A DNA stretch of 64,000 nucleotides. Source: Melaminivora sp034675505 (GTDB taxonomy: Bacteria > Pseudomonadota > Gammaproteobacteria > Burkholderiales > Burkholderiaceae_C). A program made the position numbers and the translations under genes. The stretch lies in contig JAUCDD010000025.1 in assembly GCA_034675505.1 (NCBI GenBank), positions 558,001 through 622,000 of the forward strand, given 5' to 3'. The notes under the pieces are model-generated. The model was not told where the DNA came from. It searched no databases and saw only the letters and a program-made list of their open reading frames with translations. This document shows, one piece after another, positions 38,168-45,477 of this stretch (the stretch's first letter is position 1; the number at the start of each line of letters is the position of its first letter).

Positions 38168-38569
38168 TCACGGCGCAGCCCGCACCGTAAAGGGCCGCAG
38201 CCCGTCGGTGGCGACGGTGACCACCCGCGCCGGCTGGCCCTGGTTGACCAGCTGCACCTGCTGCGCGCCGATCAACGGCTCGGGGCCCAGCCACAGCTCG
38301 GCGGCGCCGCCGCGCACGCCGGTGGCGCCGTCCAGCCAGGGGCGGCGCGCGCCGGCGGGGCCGGGCAGGCCGTCAAAGCTGAAGCCGCGCGCATCGGCGC
38401 GCCAGCGCACCGGCAGGCCTGCCGCCCGCGACTGCGCGCGCGCCGCCTCCAGCTGCGCCGCCAGGCGCTCGCCCTCGCGCTGCAGCAGCGCAGCGCCGCC
38501 ATCACGCAGCGCCAGCCCGGCACCGGCGGTGGCCAGCGCCATGATGGCCAGCACGACCAGCAGCTCCAC
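38168..38569 (-). CDS. gspH: type II secretion minor pseudopilin GspH, start codon lost
   Basis: GspH, recognised by GFTLVELLVVLAIMALATAGAGLAL followed by about 110 residues of globular domain. The call shown begins at the GTG within the helix only because no ATG, GTG or TTG exists in frame between it and a stop at 38717-38719; the true protein should start about 10-15 residues earlier. An R3 repeat copy has replaced the expected leader and ribosome site, and a C7 run at the junction could hide a further indel. It is therefore a damaged or mis-sequenced gene. Confidence 0.75.
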   Translation of the reverse strand: MELLVVLAIMALATAGAGLALRDGGAALLQREGERLAAQLEAARAQSRAAGLPVRWRADARGFSFDGLPGPAGARRPWLDGATGVRGGAAELWLGPEPLIGAQQVQLVNQGQPARVVTVATDGLRPFTVRAAP

Positions 38570-38589
38570 CAGAGTGAACCCCAGGCTCG

Positions 38590-38675
38590 CCCCCCCGAGC
38601 CGCTGCGCGGCTCCCCCCCTCTCTCGCTGCGCGGAAGTGGGGGTGGCGCCAGCGGCCGGGCAAAGCCAGATCTGC
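38590..38675 (-). repeat. R3 repeat, inverted copy at the gspH 5' end
   Basis: Read on the minus strand: GATCTGGCTTTGCCCGG, a C-rich middle, then GCCGCGCAGCGGCTCGGGGG, the same order as the tandem pair at 37639-37797. It abuts the codons for the GspH prepilin motif. Confidence 0.7.
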
Positions 38676-38749
38676 GGCGTCTGCTGGCCTGGGGTGGGGC
38701 GAAGGGCATGCCGGAGTTAGGGCGAGAGGTCAGGCGAGGGCGCCAGGGC

Positions 38750-39006
38750 CACGGTTTCGCCGCCGGGCCGCCCCAAGGCGAAACGCGGCCCCCCTGGGGG
38801 GCAGGGAGCACACGCAGTGAGCGACCGTGGGGGCACGGTTTCGCCGCCGGGCCGCCCCAAGGCGAAACGCGGCCCCCCTGGGGGGCAGGGAGCACACGCA
38901 GTGAGCGACCGTGGGGGGCACGGTTTCGCCGCCGGGCCGCCCCAAGGCGAAACGCGGCCCCCCTGGGGGGCAGGGAGCACACGCAGTGAGCGACCGTGGG
39001 GGGGGG
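38750..39006. repeat. tandem array, three 84-87-base units
   Basis: Three nearly identical head-to-tail units begin at 38750, 38834 and 38919. Each runs CACGGTTTCGCCGCCGGGCC, then CCAAGGCGAAACGCGGC with a C6/G6 palindrome, then GGGAGCACACGCAGTGAGCG and a closing G-run. The units differ mainly in that G-run: 5, 6 and 9 G. It is minisatellite-like, with units too long and no unique spacers for CRISPR. Confidence 0.9.
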
Positions 39007-39011
39007 CACAT

Positions 39012-39458
39012 TCACTGCCAGCTGCCAATGTCCGCATCCTTGCCCTCGCCGCCCGACTGGCCGTCGGCGCCGAAGCTCATCACGTCCACTTCGCCCTTGA
39101 TGCCCGGATTCAGGTACTGGTAGGGCCGGCCCCAGGGGTCGGTGGGCAGCTTTTCCAGGTAGGGGCGCCAGTTGCCGGGCACGGGGCCGGCGCTGGGCTT
39201 GGCCACCAGCGCCTGCAGGCCCTGCTCGGCGGTGGGGTAGCGCTGGTTGTCCAGCCGGTACAGTTTCAGGGCCTGCATGATGTTGGCCACATCGGTGCGC
39301 GCCGCAGTGCTGCGCGCATCGTCGGCGCGGTCCAGCACGTTGGGCACGATCAGCGCCGCCAGCACGCCGATGATGACCAGCACCACCATCAGCTCGATCA
39401 GGGTGAAGCCGGCGGCGCGGCGGCGCAGGGCGCGAAGGCGGGGGGTGGAAAAACGCAT
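39012..39458 (-). CDS. gspG: type II secretion major pseudopilin GspG
   Basis: The 148-residue major pseudopilin. After a basic leader (MRFSTPRLRALRRRAAG) comes FTLIELMVVLVIIGVLAALIVPNVLDRADDAR. The conserved calcium-site and C-terminal region follow: YPTAEQGLQALVAKP, WGRPYQYLNPG and FGADGQSGGEGKDADIGSWQ. It heads the leftward operon G-H-I-J-K-L-M-N-D-E-(F) and diverges from gspC with 24 bases between starts, so both promoters must overlap. Intact. Confidence 0.95.
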   Translation of the reverse strand: MRFSTPRLRALRRRAAGFTLIELMVVLVIIGVLAALIVPNVLDRADDARSTAARTDVANIMQALKLYRLDNQRYPTAEQGLQALVAKPSAGPVPGNWRPYLEKLPTDPWGRPYQYLNPGIKGEVDVMSFGADGQSGGEGKDADIGSWQ

Positions 39459-39482
39459 CGGGCAATGATAAATAATCGGGCG

Positions 39483-39944
39483 ATGGTGACACACGCATTT
39501 GCTGGCCGCTGGGCGGTACGCCTGGCCACCCTGGTCTTGTGGGCTTTGGCCGGGGCGGTAGTGTTGTTTTGGGCGCTGGCCCGGCCTGGCCAGCTGCCTG
39601 GGCTGGCGCCGCTCGCCACCGGCCAGGGCCCGGCCATCGATGTCGCGGCCGTGGCCCGGCTGCTGGGCGCCGGCGCAGCGGCGCGGCCGGCCGCTGTTGC
39701 CACCGCTGCCGCCCAGGCCGCGCCCGTCAGCCGTTTCGTGCTGCAGGGCGTGCTGGCCGGCAAGGCCAGCGGCGGCGGTGCGGCGCTGATCGCCATCGAT
39801 GGCCAGCCTGCCAAGCCGTTTCGCGTGGGGGCGGCGCTGGAGCCCGGGCTGGTGGTGCAGTCGCTGTCGCGGCGCGAGGTCCATCTCGGGCCGGCGCCCG
39901 GCGCTGCCAGCAGCCTGACGCTGCAGATGCCGCGCCTGCCCTGA
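39483..39944 (+). CDS. gspC: type II secretion protein GspC, short form
   Basis: A 153-residue GspC, linking the inner-membrane platform to the secretin. A single membrane helix (LATLVLWALAGAVVLFWALA) is followed by a periplasmic homology region (VSRFVLQGVLAGKASGGGAALIAIDGQPAKPFRVGAALEPG). It stops without a PDZ domain, as in other short GspC proteins. It diverges from gspG. An alternative ATG lies 18 bases upstream at 39465; I prefer 39483 by fit to the helix. Confidence 0.85.
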   Translation: MVTHAFAGRWAVRLATLVLWALAGAVVLFWALARPGQLPGLAPLATGQGPAIDVAAVARLLGAGAAARPAAVATAAAQAAPVSRFVLQGVLAGKASGGGAALIAIDGQPAKPFRVGAALEPGLVVQSLSRREVHLGPAPGAASSLTLQMPRLP

Positions 39945-39994
39945 GGGGCGGTTGTAGCGGCTGTAGCGGCCGGCCCCGGCTGGCGCCCTGGTCG

Positions 39995-40600
39995 TCAGGG
40001 TCGGCGGGGCAGGGGCACGGTGGCCCAGCCCCCGAAGGCCGGTGCCTGCAGCGGCCAGCGCGCCGCGTCGGCGGGCTCCAGCGGGCCGTGCTGCAGCAGC
40101 CAGTCCACGCAGCGTGCCACGCCGGCGTGGGTCAGCCAGACCACATCGGCACCAGGGCCGCAGGCCCAGGCCATGCGGGCGGCGTCGTCGAATGCGCCCG
40201 CCACCCGGGCCAGCATCGCCGCCAGCGCTTCGCCGCCGCCGGGTGCGTGGTGGTGCAGCCGGGCCGACCAGGCGTCCAGTTCGGCGCGCGCCAGCGTGTC
40301 CCAGGGGCGGCCTTCCCAGTGGCCGAAGTCCAGTTCGGCGATCCGTGGCTCGGGGGTCGTGATTTCGGCCAAATCGGGCCTCAGCCCTCGCAAATCATGC
40401 GCAAGCAGCTCGCATCTTTGTAGCGGGGAGTGGCGCACGGCCGCCACCTGCCGCGGCAGGGCGCGCGCCAGCTTGCGTGCGGCAGCGCGGCTGGCCCCGG
40501 GCCGTGCGGGCACGTCCAGCCGGCCATAGCACAGGCCTGCGGCCACGTCGGGCCGGGCATGGCGCACCAGCCAGAGGCGCGGCGCCGCGCCTGCGTTCAT
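39995..40600 (-). CDS. cobC: histidine phosphatase, alpha-ribazole phosphatase-like
   Basis: A 201-residue phosphoglycerate-mutase-type phosphatase. The catalytic motif is LVRHARPDVAAGLCYGR, with a second Arg in RHSPLQRC, the acidic segment ELDFGHWEGRPWD and the final His in LTHAGVARC. The ATG overlaps the cobS stop (ATGA), which supports the CobC role of removing phosphate from alpha-ribazole 5'-phosphate in cobalamin assembly. Sequence alone could not separate it from other histidine phosphatases. Confidence 0.82.
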   Translation of the reverse strand: MNAGAAPRLWLVRHARPDVAAGLCYGRLDVPARPGASRAAARKLARALPRQVAAVRHSPLQRCELLAHDLRGLRPDLAEITTPEPRIAELDFGHWEGRPWDTLARAELDAWSARLHHHAPGGGEALAAMLARVAGAFDDAARMAWACGPGADVVWLTHAGVARCVDWLLQHGPLEPADAARWPLQAPAFGGWATVPLPRRP

Positions 40601-41409
40601 GTTGCCTGCTGCGCCAGGGCAATGGCGCAGCCCAGGTAAAAGCCCAGCTCGGCGAGCTGCTGCGTGCCGCCCAGGCAGTCGCCGGTGAAGCCCTGCAGCC
40701 GGCGCGCGTAGCGCCAGTGCATCCAGGCGGCAGCGGCGGCACTGGCCACGACGGCCGCCGCCAGCACCGCCACGCCCAGCGCGGCAGCCACCAGCGCCAG
40801 CGGCGCCAGGCACCACAGCAGGGCGCTCAGCAGCGAGCGGGCGGCGATGCGATCGGCCAGCGGCTTGCTTTTGGACGATGCGCTGTCGCCCAGGTGGGGC
40901 AGCCAGCGAATGGTCAGCAGGGGCCACAGGCGCGACAGGGGGTGCGCGCCGGCCAGCGCCATGAGCGGCGCCGCCAGCCCGTGTCCCGACAGCTGCGCCA
41001 GCAGCGCCATCTTGGTGCCCAGGGCCAGCACCAGCGCCATCACGCCAAAGGCGCCCAGGCGCGAGTCCTTCATGATCTCCAGCGCCCGCTGGGCGGTGCT
41101 GGCGCCGCCCAGGCCGTCGGCGACGTCGGCCAGCCCGTCCTCGTGGAAGCCGCCGGTCATCAACACCGTGGCCGCGGTGGACAGCGCGGCCGCCACCAGG
41201 GCCGCCACCGGCCCGCCGGCCAGCGCCCGGTACAGCGCCGCGTACACGGCGGCGGCCAGCAGCGCCACCGGCCAGCCCACGCCGGGAAAGTGGCCGGCAG
41301 CGGCACGCAGCATGGCCGGGCTGTAGCCGACCCAGGCCGCCAGCCGGCCGGTGACCGGCACCCGGGTGAAGAACTGCAGCGCCAGCAGGTAATGGCGAAG
41401 GGCCTGCAT
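40597..41409 (-). CDS. cobS: adenosylcobinamide-GDP ribazoletransferase CobS
   Basis: A 270-residue polytopic membrane enzyme that joins adenosylcobinamide-GDP and alpha-ribazole in the last steps of vitamin B12 synthesis. FTRVPV near the start, TGGFHEDGLADVADGLGG (metal-binding acidic motif), MKDSRLGAFGV and LGGTQQLAEL are typical. Several hydrophobic helices rich in Ala/Leu follow. Only cobS and cobC of the pathway are in the window. An R2 repeat separates it from ilvA upstream. Confidence 0.92.
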   Translation of the reverse strand: MQALRHYLLALQFFTRVPVTGRLAAWVGYSPAMLRAAAGHFPGVGWPVALLAAAVYAALYRALAGGPVAALVAAALSTAATVLMTGGFHEDGLADVADGLGGASTAQRALEIMKDSRLGAFGVMALVLALGTKMALLAQLSGHGLAAPLMALAGAHPLSRLWPLLTIRWLPHLGDSASSKSKPLADRIAARSLLSALLWCLAPLALVAAALGVAVLAAAVVASAAAAAWMHWRYARRLQGFTGDCLGGTQQLAELGFYLGCAIALAQQAT

Positions 41410-41474
41410 TTTGCTATTTAAAATATAGCTACATATCGGCTAGGGACGCCGGCAAGAGGCCTAAACGACGCAAA
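41409..41474 (+). repeat. R2 GCTAT-type short repeat, copy f
   Basis: Head TTGCTATTTAAAATATAGCT, then CTAGGGACGCCGGCAAGAGG, then AACGACGCAAAATCAG. It lies between ilvA and cobS, both on the minus strand. Confidence 0.7.
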
Positions 41475-41475
41475 A

Positions 41476-43041
41476 TCAGCCGCCATTGGCCTGCAGGAAC
41501 AGCCGGTACGCCGGGTTGTCCGTTTCCTCGACCCAGGGGTAGTCCAGGGCCTGCAGGAAGTCATCGAACGCGGCGGTGTCGCCCGGCGGCACCTGCATGC
41601 CCACCAGGATGCGGCCGTAGTCCGCGCCCTGGTTGCGGTAGTGGAACAGCGAGATGTTCCAGGTCGGCTGCATCAGGCTCAGGAACTTGAACAGCGCGCC
41701 CGGGCGCTCGGGAAAGGTGAAGCGCATCAGCCGCTCGTCGCGGGCCAGGTCGGCGTGGCCGCCCACCAGGTGGCGCAGGTGCTCCTTGGCCAGCTCGTCG
41801 TGCGTCAGGTCCAGCGCGGCAAAGCCGGCCTTGTGGAAGTTGCGCGCGATCTTCTCCGACTCCCCCCGGCCGTGGGTGGACAGTCCGACGAAGACGTGCG
41901 CGCGCTGCTGGTGGCTGATGCGGTAATTGAACTCGGTCACGTTGCGCGGGCCGCCGGGCAGGGCGCCGACGGCTTCGCAAAAGCGCTTGAAGCTGCCGCG
42001 CTCCTCGGGAATGGTGACGGCGAACAGGGCTTCGCGCTCCTCGCCCATCTCGGCGCGCTCGGCCACGAAGCGCAGCCGGTCGAAATTCATGTTCGCGCCC
42101 GACAGGATGGCGGCGTAGGTCTGGCCGCGCGTCTTGTGCTGCGCCACGTATTGCTTGATGGCGGCCACCGCCAGGGCGCCGGCGGGCTCCACGATGCTGC
42201 GCGTATCGACGAAGATGTCCTTGATGGCGGCGCATACGGCGTCGGTGTCCACCAGCACATACTCATCGACCAGCTCGTGCGCCACGCGGAAGGTTTCCTC
42301 GCCCACCAGCTTGACGGCAGTGCCGTCGGAAAACAGCCCCACGTCGCCCAGCTGCACGCGCGCATGCGCCTGGGCCGAGCGCGCCATGGCGTCCGAGTCC
42401 TGGGTCTGCACGCCGATCACCCGGATGTCCGGGCGCACGGCCTTGATGTAGCTGGCCACGCCGGCGATCAGGCCGCCGCCGCCAATGGCCACGAACACGG
42501 CGTCCAGGCCGCTGCCCAGCTGCTGCACCTGGCGCAGCATCTCCATGGCGATGGTGCCCTGGCCGGCGATCACGTCGGGGTCGTCGAACGGATGCACGAA
42601 CGTCAGCCCCTGCTCGGCCTGCAGCTGCACGGCATGGCCGTAGGCGTCGGAATAGCTGTCGCCATGCAGCACGACCTGGCCGCCCAGGTTCCTCACGGCG
42701 TCGACCTTGAGCTGCGGCGTGGTCGTGGGCATCACCACCACGGCGCGCGTGCCCAGACGGGCGGCGCTCATGGCCACCCCCTGCGCATGGTTGCCAGCCG
42801 AAGCGCAGATGACGCCGCGCGCCAGCTGCTCCGGGGGCAGCTGGGCCATCTTGTTGTAGGCGCCGCGCAGCTTGAAGCTGAACACCGGCTGCTGGTCCTC
42901 GCGCTTGAGCAGCACCTTGTTGTGCAGCCGCTGCGACAGGTTGCGCGCCGGCTGCAGGTCCGACTCCACCGCAACGTCATACACGCGCGCCGTCAGGATT
43001 TTCTTCAGGTAGTCAAAGGGGGTGAGCGGGGGCTGGATCAT
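41476..43041 (-). CDS. ilvA: biosynthetic threonine ammonia-lyase IlvA
   Basis: A 521-residue threonine deaminase (threonine to 2-oxobutanoate plus ammonia), the first committed step of isoleucine synthesis. The PLP lysine is Lys57 in VFSFKLRGAYNKM; GGGGLIAGVASYIK holds the phosphate-binding glycines. The C-terminal third has two ACT-like regulatory domains (EERGSFKRFCEAVG; PERPGALFKFLSLM), so this is the long, isoleucine-inhibited form. The ATG at 43041 matches family starts. A hairpin with a T-run lies about 80 bases upstream on the same strand and could attenuate transcription or end a small RNA. Confidence 0.95.
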   Translation of the reverse strand: MIQPPLTPFDYLKKILTARVYDVAVESDLQPARNLSQRLHNKVLLKREDQQPVFSFKLRGAYNKMAQLPPEQLARGVICASAGNHAQGVAMSAARLGTRAVVVMPTTTPQLKVDAVRNLGGQVVLHGDSYSDAYGHAVQLQAEQGLTFVHPFDDPDVIAGQGTIAMEMLRQVQQLGSGLDAVFVAIGGGGLIAGVASYIKAVRPDIRVIGVQTQDSDAMARSAQAHARVQLGDVGLFSDGTAVKLVGEETFRVAHELVDEYVLVDTDAVCAAIKDIFVDTRSIVEPAGALAVAAIKQYVAQHKTRGQTYAAILSGANMNFDRLRFVAERAEMGEEREALFAVTIPEERGSFKRFCEAVGALPGGPRNVTEFNYRISHQQRAHVFVGLSTHGRGESEKIARNFHKAGFAALDLTHDELAKEHLRHLVGGHADLARDERLMRFTFPERPGALFKFLSLMQPTWNISLFHYRNQGADYGRILVGMQVPPGDTAAFDDFLQALDYPWVEETDNPAYRLFLQANGG

Positions 43042-43122
43042 CGGAGTCGTGGCTGCTGCACCGCAGCAAACGCAGCGCAAGGGCGCTCATCATAGAGGGG
43101 CCGGTCCGGCGCAGCGCAGGCG

Positions 43123-43155
43123 AAAAAAAAGCCCCGGGCGGTTCGCGCCCGGGGC
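43123..43155 (-). terminator. rho-independent terminator pointing at ilvA
   Basis: A 10-bp perfect GC stem (GCCCCGGGCG/CGCCCGGGGC) with a five-base loop, followed on the minus strand by eight T. It would end transcripts coming from about 43210-43260, upstream of ilvA, so it is either an attenuator or the end of a separate small RNA. Confidence 0.88.
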
Positions 43156-43210
43156 TCAAATCCATCCTTTGAGGAGATGGAGGAGACAATCGATGCGTGC
43201 ATGTTAGCGC
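43123..43210 (-). ncRNA. candidate small RNA or attenuated leader with anti-Shine-Dalgarno tract
   Basis: On the minus strand an 85-90-base segment ends in a strong terminator. Just before the stem it carries GTCTCCTCCATCTCCTC (43171-43187), which contains two CTCCTC blocks complementary to Shine-Dalgarno sequences. I recall a betaproteobacterial toxic small-RNA family in Rfam described by an anti-SD sequence; that match is from memory and untested. The 5' end is not defined: no convincing -35/-10 pair is visible. The alternative is a leader of ilvA encoding a peptide from ATG 43202 that contains Ile-Val and Ile codons. Confidence 0.45.
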
Positions 43211-43214
43211 AGTG

Positions 43215-43233
43215 TTTGCTGCAATGCAGCAAA
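43215..43233. promoter_or_regulatory. perfect 19-base palindrome, likely operator
   Basis: TTTGCTGCA, one central A, TGCAGCAAA: perfect 9-base arms. It sits in the gap between ilvA and the OsmC gene, 79 bases before the OsmC start and just upstream of the candidate small RNA. The core CTGC-N3-GCAG resembles sites described for PhaR-type regulators of polyhydroxyalkanoate genes; that link is only suggestive. Confidence 0.55.
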
Positions 43234-43311
43234 ATCCCGCAGGCCATGCAGGCCCACTGCAGGCCAGATTCGATCTGCATCAAATATTTTGTTCGTGAAA
43301 GGAAACCTCCC

Positions 43312-43761
43312 ATGGAATGCACCGTGAGCTGGACCGGCGCGGCCGGCACCCGTTCGGGCATGGGCTTCGTGGCCGAAACCGGCAGCGGGCACACCCTGGT
43401 CATGGATGGCGCCATCGATGCCGCCCGCCCGGAAAACGGCGGGCAGAACCTGGCGCCGCGACCCATGGAGGCCGTGCTGGCGGGCACCGGCGGCTGCACC
43501 GCCTACGACGTGGTGCTGATCCTCAAGCGGGGCCGCCACGACGTGCGCGGCTGCAACGTGCGGCTGACCGCCGAGCGGGCCGAGACCGACCCCAAGGTCT
43601 TCACGCGCATCCACATGCAGTTCACCGTCACCGGGCGCGGGCTGCGCCGCGACACGGTGGAGCGGGCGGTGGCCATGAGCCATGAAAAGTACTGCTCCGC
43701 CAGCATCATGCTGGGCCACACGGTGCCCATCAGCACGGCGGTGGAGATCATCGAAGCCTGA
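43312..43761 (+). CDS. OsmC family peroxide-detoxifying protein
   Basis: A 149-residue OsmC/Ohr-superfamily protein of the YhfA type. Two conserved cysteines are present: one in LAGTGGCTAYDVVLIL and one in SHEKYCSASIML, the pair that reduces organic peroxides in OsmC/Ohr. An AAGGAAACC ribosome site precedes the ATG at 43312. The GTG-led extension from 43177 runs through the small-RNA region and is not credible. The physiological substrate is uncertain; YhfA-like members are less studied than OsmC or Ohr. Confidence 0.88.
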   Translation: MECTVSWTGAAGTRSGMGFVAETGSGHTLVMDGAIDAARPENGGQNLAPRPMEAVLAGTGGCTAYDVVLILKRGRHDVRGCNVRLTAERAETDPKVFTRIHMQFTVTGRGLRRDTVERAVAMSHEKYCSASIMLGHTVPISTAVEIIEA

Positions 43762-44138
43762 AGGGGTGTATCTTCGGGGTTGGATCAGGGCGTCCAGCGC
43801 GCCATGGCGGCCAGCGACAGGTTCAACATCCTGGACATGGATGCCGCCAATAGCTTGGAATTGACTGCGGAAGCCGTCCGTTGGGCGAATTTGAATTTGT
43901 TGTAAAAATTCAACGTCGAACCCCCTTCGCAGGTGTTGCAGTTCGACAACGAAACCCCCGCCGGGCCTGGCTTGTAAGGGAATTTCTTTGCTTATCACGG
44001 CTTGGTCTGTTGCAATAGGAGCAACTTCCCCACCAGGAGGTTGGCCCGGGGAACCGGCGGGGCGGGATTCGCGCTTCGCATCCCATCCATAAGCCCTCAC
44101 GATCCGGGGCCCTCTGTTTAACCTTGGAGTAATTCGCA
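43762..44138. other. 377-base gap upstream of the porin
   Basis: No gene supported. The first 100 bases resemble degraded coding sequence (one short open frame, no homology seen). An AT-rich island follows at about 43888-43915. A weak promoter can be drawn there (TTGGGC, 16 bases, TAAAAA; 43881-43908), which would leave an untranslated leader of over 200 bases before the porin. The immediate upstream sequence TTGGAGTAATTCGC carries the porin ribosome site (GGAG). Confidence 0.5.
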
Positions 44139-45270
44139 ATGAAAAAATCCCTGATTGCCCTGGCCGTGCTGGCCGCTTCCGGCACCGCGATGGCCCAGTC
44201 TTCCGTGACGCTGTTCGGTATCGTGGATACCAACGTCAGCCACGTGAACCACGCCAATGCCGCAGGCAAGAGCGTGACGGGTCTGGGCATCAACGGCAAC
44301 GCCACCAGCCGCATCGGCTTCCGTGGCGTTGAAGACCTGGGTGGTGGCCTGAAGGCTGGCTTCTGGCTCGAAGCCGGCATCAACCCCGACGTCGGCGACG
44401 GCGCTTCGGGTGGCGCCCCCGGCCGGTGCCGGCCTGATGTTCAAGCGTCGCTCCACGGTCAGCCTGATGGGCGGCTTCGGTGAAGTGCGCCTGGGCCGCG
44501 ACCTGGTGCCTTCCTACACCAAGGTCAGCTCGTACGACGTGTTCGGCCAGGTCGGCTTCGGCTCGTTCCAGGGCTGGAAGGACTGGCTGGGCGCTTCGGT
44601 GTCCTCGCTGCCCGGCGTGACCTACGCCAGCCTGACGGGTGACACCGACGGCTATCGCCAGAGCAACATGCTGGCCTACTACACGCCCAACTTCAGCGGC
44701 TTCACCGCCGGCCTGGGCTATGGCTTCGACGAGCAGGTCGTGGGCAAGAACGGCCGCTACATGGGCGGTTTCGCTGCCTACGACAACGGCCCCCTGAGCG
44801 TGACGCTGGCATTCGACCGCCGCGACCTGAACGCTTCGGTGGCAGTCGCTCCCCTGCCCGTGGCCGTGTTCTCCGGCAAGAAGGACATGATCAGCCTGGG
44901 CGCTTCGTATGACCTGAGCGTGGTCAAGCTGAACGCCCTGCTGCAGCAGTCGCGCTACAAGGAAACCGGCTTCGCCGCCGACAAGTTCAACGCCTACTCG
45001 TTCGGCGTGACCGCCCCCATGGGCGCCGGCCAGATCCGCGCCCAGTACGCCCTGTACGACCAGCGCGCCATCGACTCCAAGGCTCACCAGCTGAGCCTGG
45101 GCTATGTGCACAACCTGTCCAAGCGCACCGCTGTGTACGGCACGCTGTCGCACATGCGCAACAAGAACGTGTCCAACCTGGGCCTGGGCGGCGGCGGCGT
45201 GGGCAACGGCGCTCCCGGCTGGGGCGAGAACCAGACCGGTCTGTCGGTCGGCGTGCGTCACGCCTTCTGA
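44139..45270 (+). pseudogene. Gram-negative trimeric porin, frameshifted near residue 94
   Basis: A Burkholderiales-type outer-membrane porin. The signal peptide is MKKSLIALAVLAASGTAMAQ, followed by the canonical SSVTLFGIVDTNV strand. At about 44415-44422 the sequence reads GCGCCCCCGGCCGG; one base too many there throws the frame out after GASGGAP. The continuation (AGAGLMFKRRSTVSLMGGFGEVRLGRDLVPSYTK, up to the terminal ...GLSVGVRHAF) is intact in the +1 frame. With the base removed, the protein would be about 376 residues, normal for the family. Everything else is conserved, including the C-terminal Phe needed for BAM recognition, so a sequencing error is likely. Confidence 0.88.
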
Positions 45271-45312
45271 TAGCGCGCTGGCCCTGCGGCCAGCTGCTCA
45301 ATCGGTATGAAA

Positions 45313-45341
45313 GCCGCCGCCCTCGGGCGGCGGCTTTTTTT
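45313..45341 (+). terminator. rho-independent terminator after the first porin
   Basis: GCCGCCGCC, a CTCG loop and GGCGGCGGC, followed by seven T. It lies 43 bases past the porin stop and separates the two porin genes. Confidence 0.92.
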
Positions 45342-45477
45342 CGTCACATACGTAACAAAACTAGGGTAAACGCCTGTGGCAAGGATGCGATGCAGTCTTG
45401 TCCGGTCAGGAGGCTTTCTGAAGAATGGAGCTTCCCCCTGAAATTCCCCCTCTCCTCCAAAGAAAGACATCACTCCC

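Larger units (their letters stand above)
38570..39011. other. 442-base repeat-filled gap between gspG and gspH
   Basis: Contains no gene that I can support. From left to right it holds the R3 copy, about 70 bases with no visible feature, and the 84-87-base tandem triplet. The long G and C runs make every frame open here, so the apparent reading frames are not evidence of coding. Confidence 0.8.

Noticed and set aside
38750..39006. CRISPR array
   Set aside because: Units are 84-87 bases with no unique spacers and no cas genes nearby; it is a simple tandem duplication.
37594..39011. Prophage or integron remnants around the pseudopilin genes
   Set aside because: Only short palindromic and tandem repeats are present; no integrase, attachment site or phage gene was seen.
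43042..43202. A leader peptide from ATG 43202 as a classical ilvA attenuator peptide
   Set aside because: It has only scattered Ile and Val codons rather than a run, and no clear alternative antiterminator stem was found; kept as a secondary explanation in the small-RNA entry.
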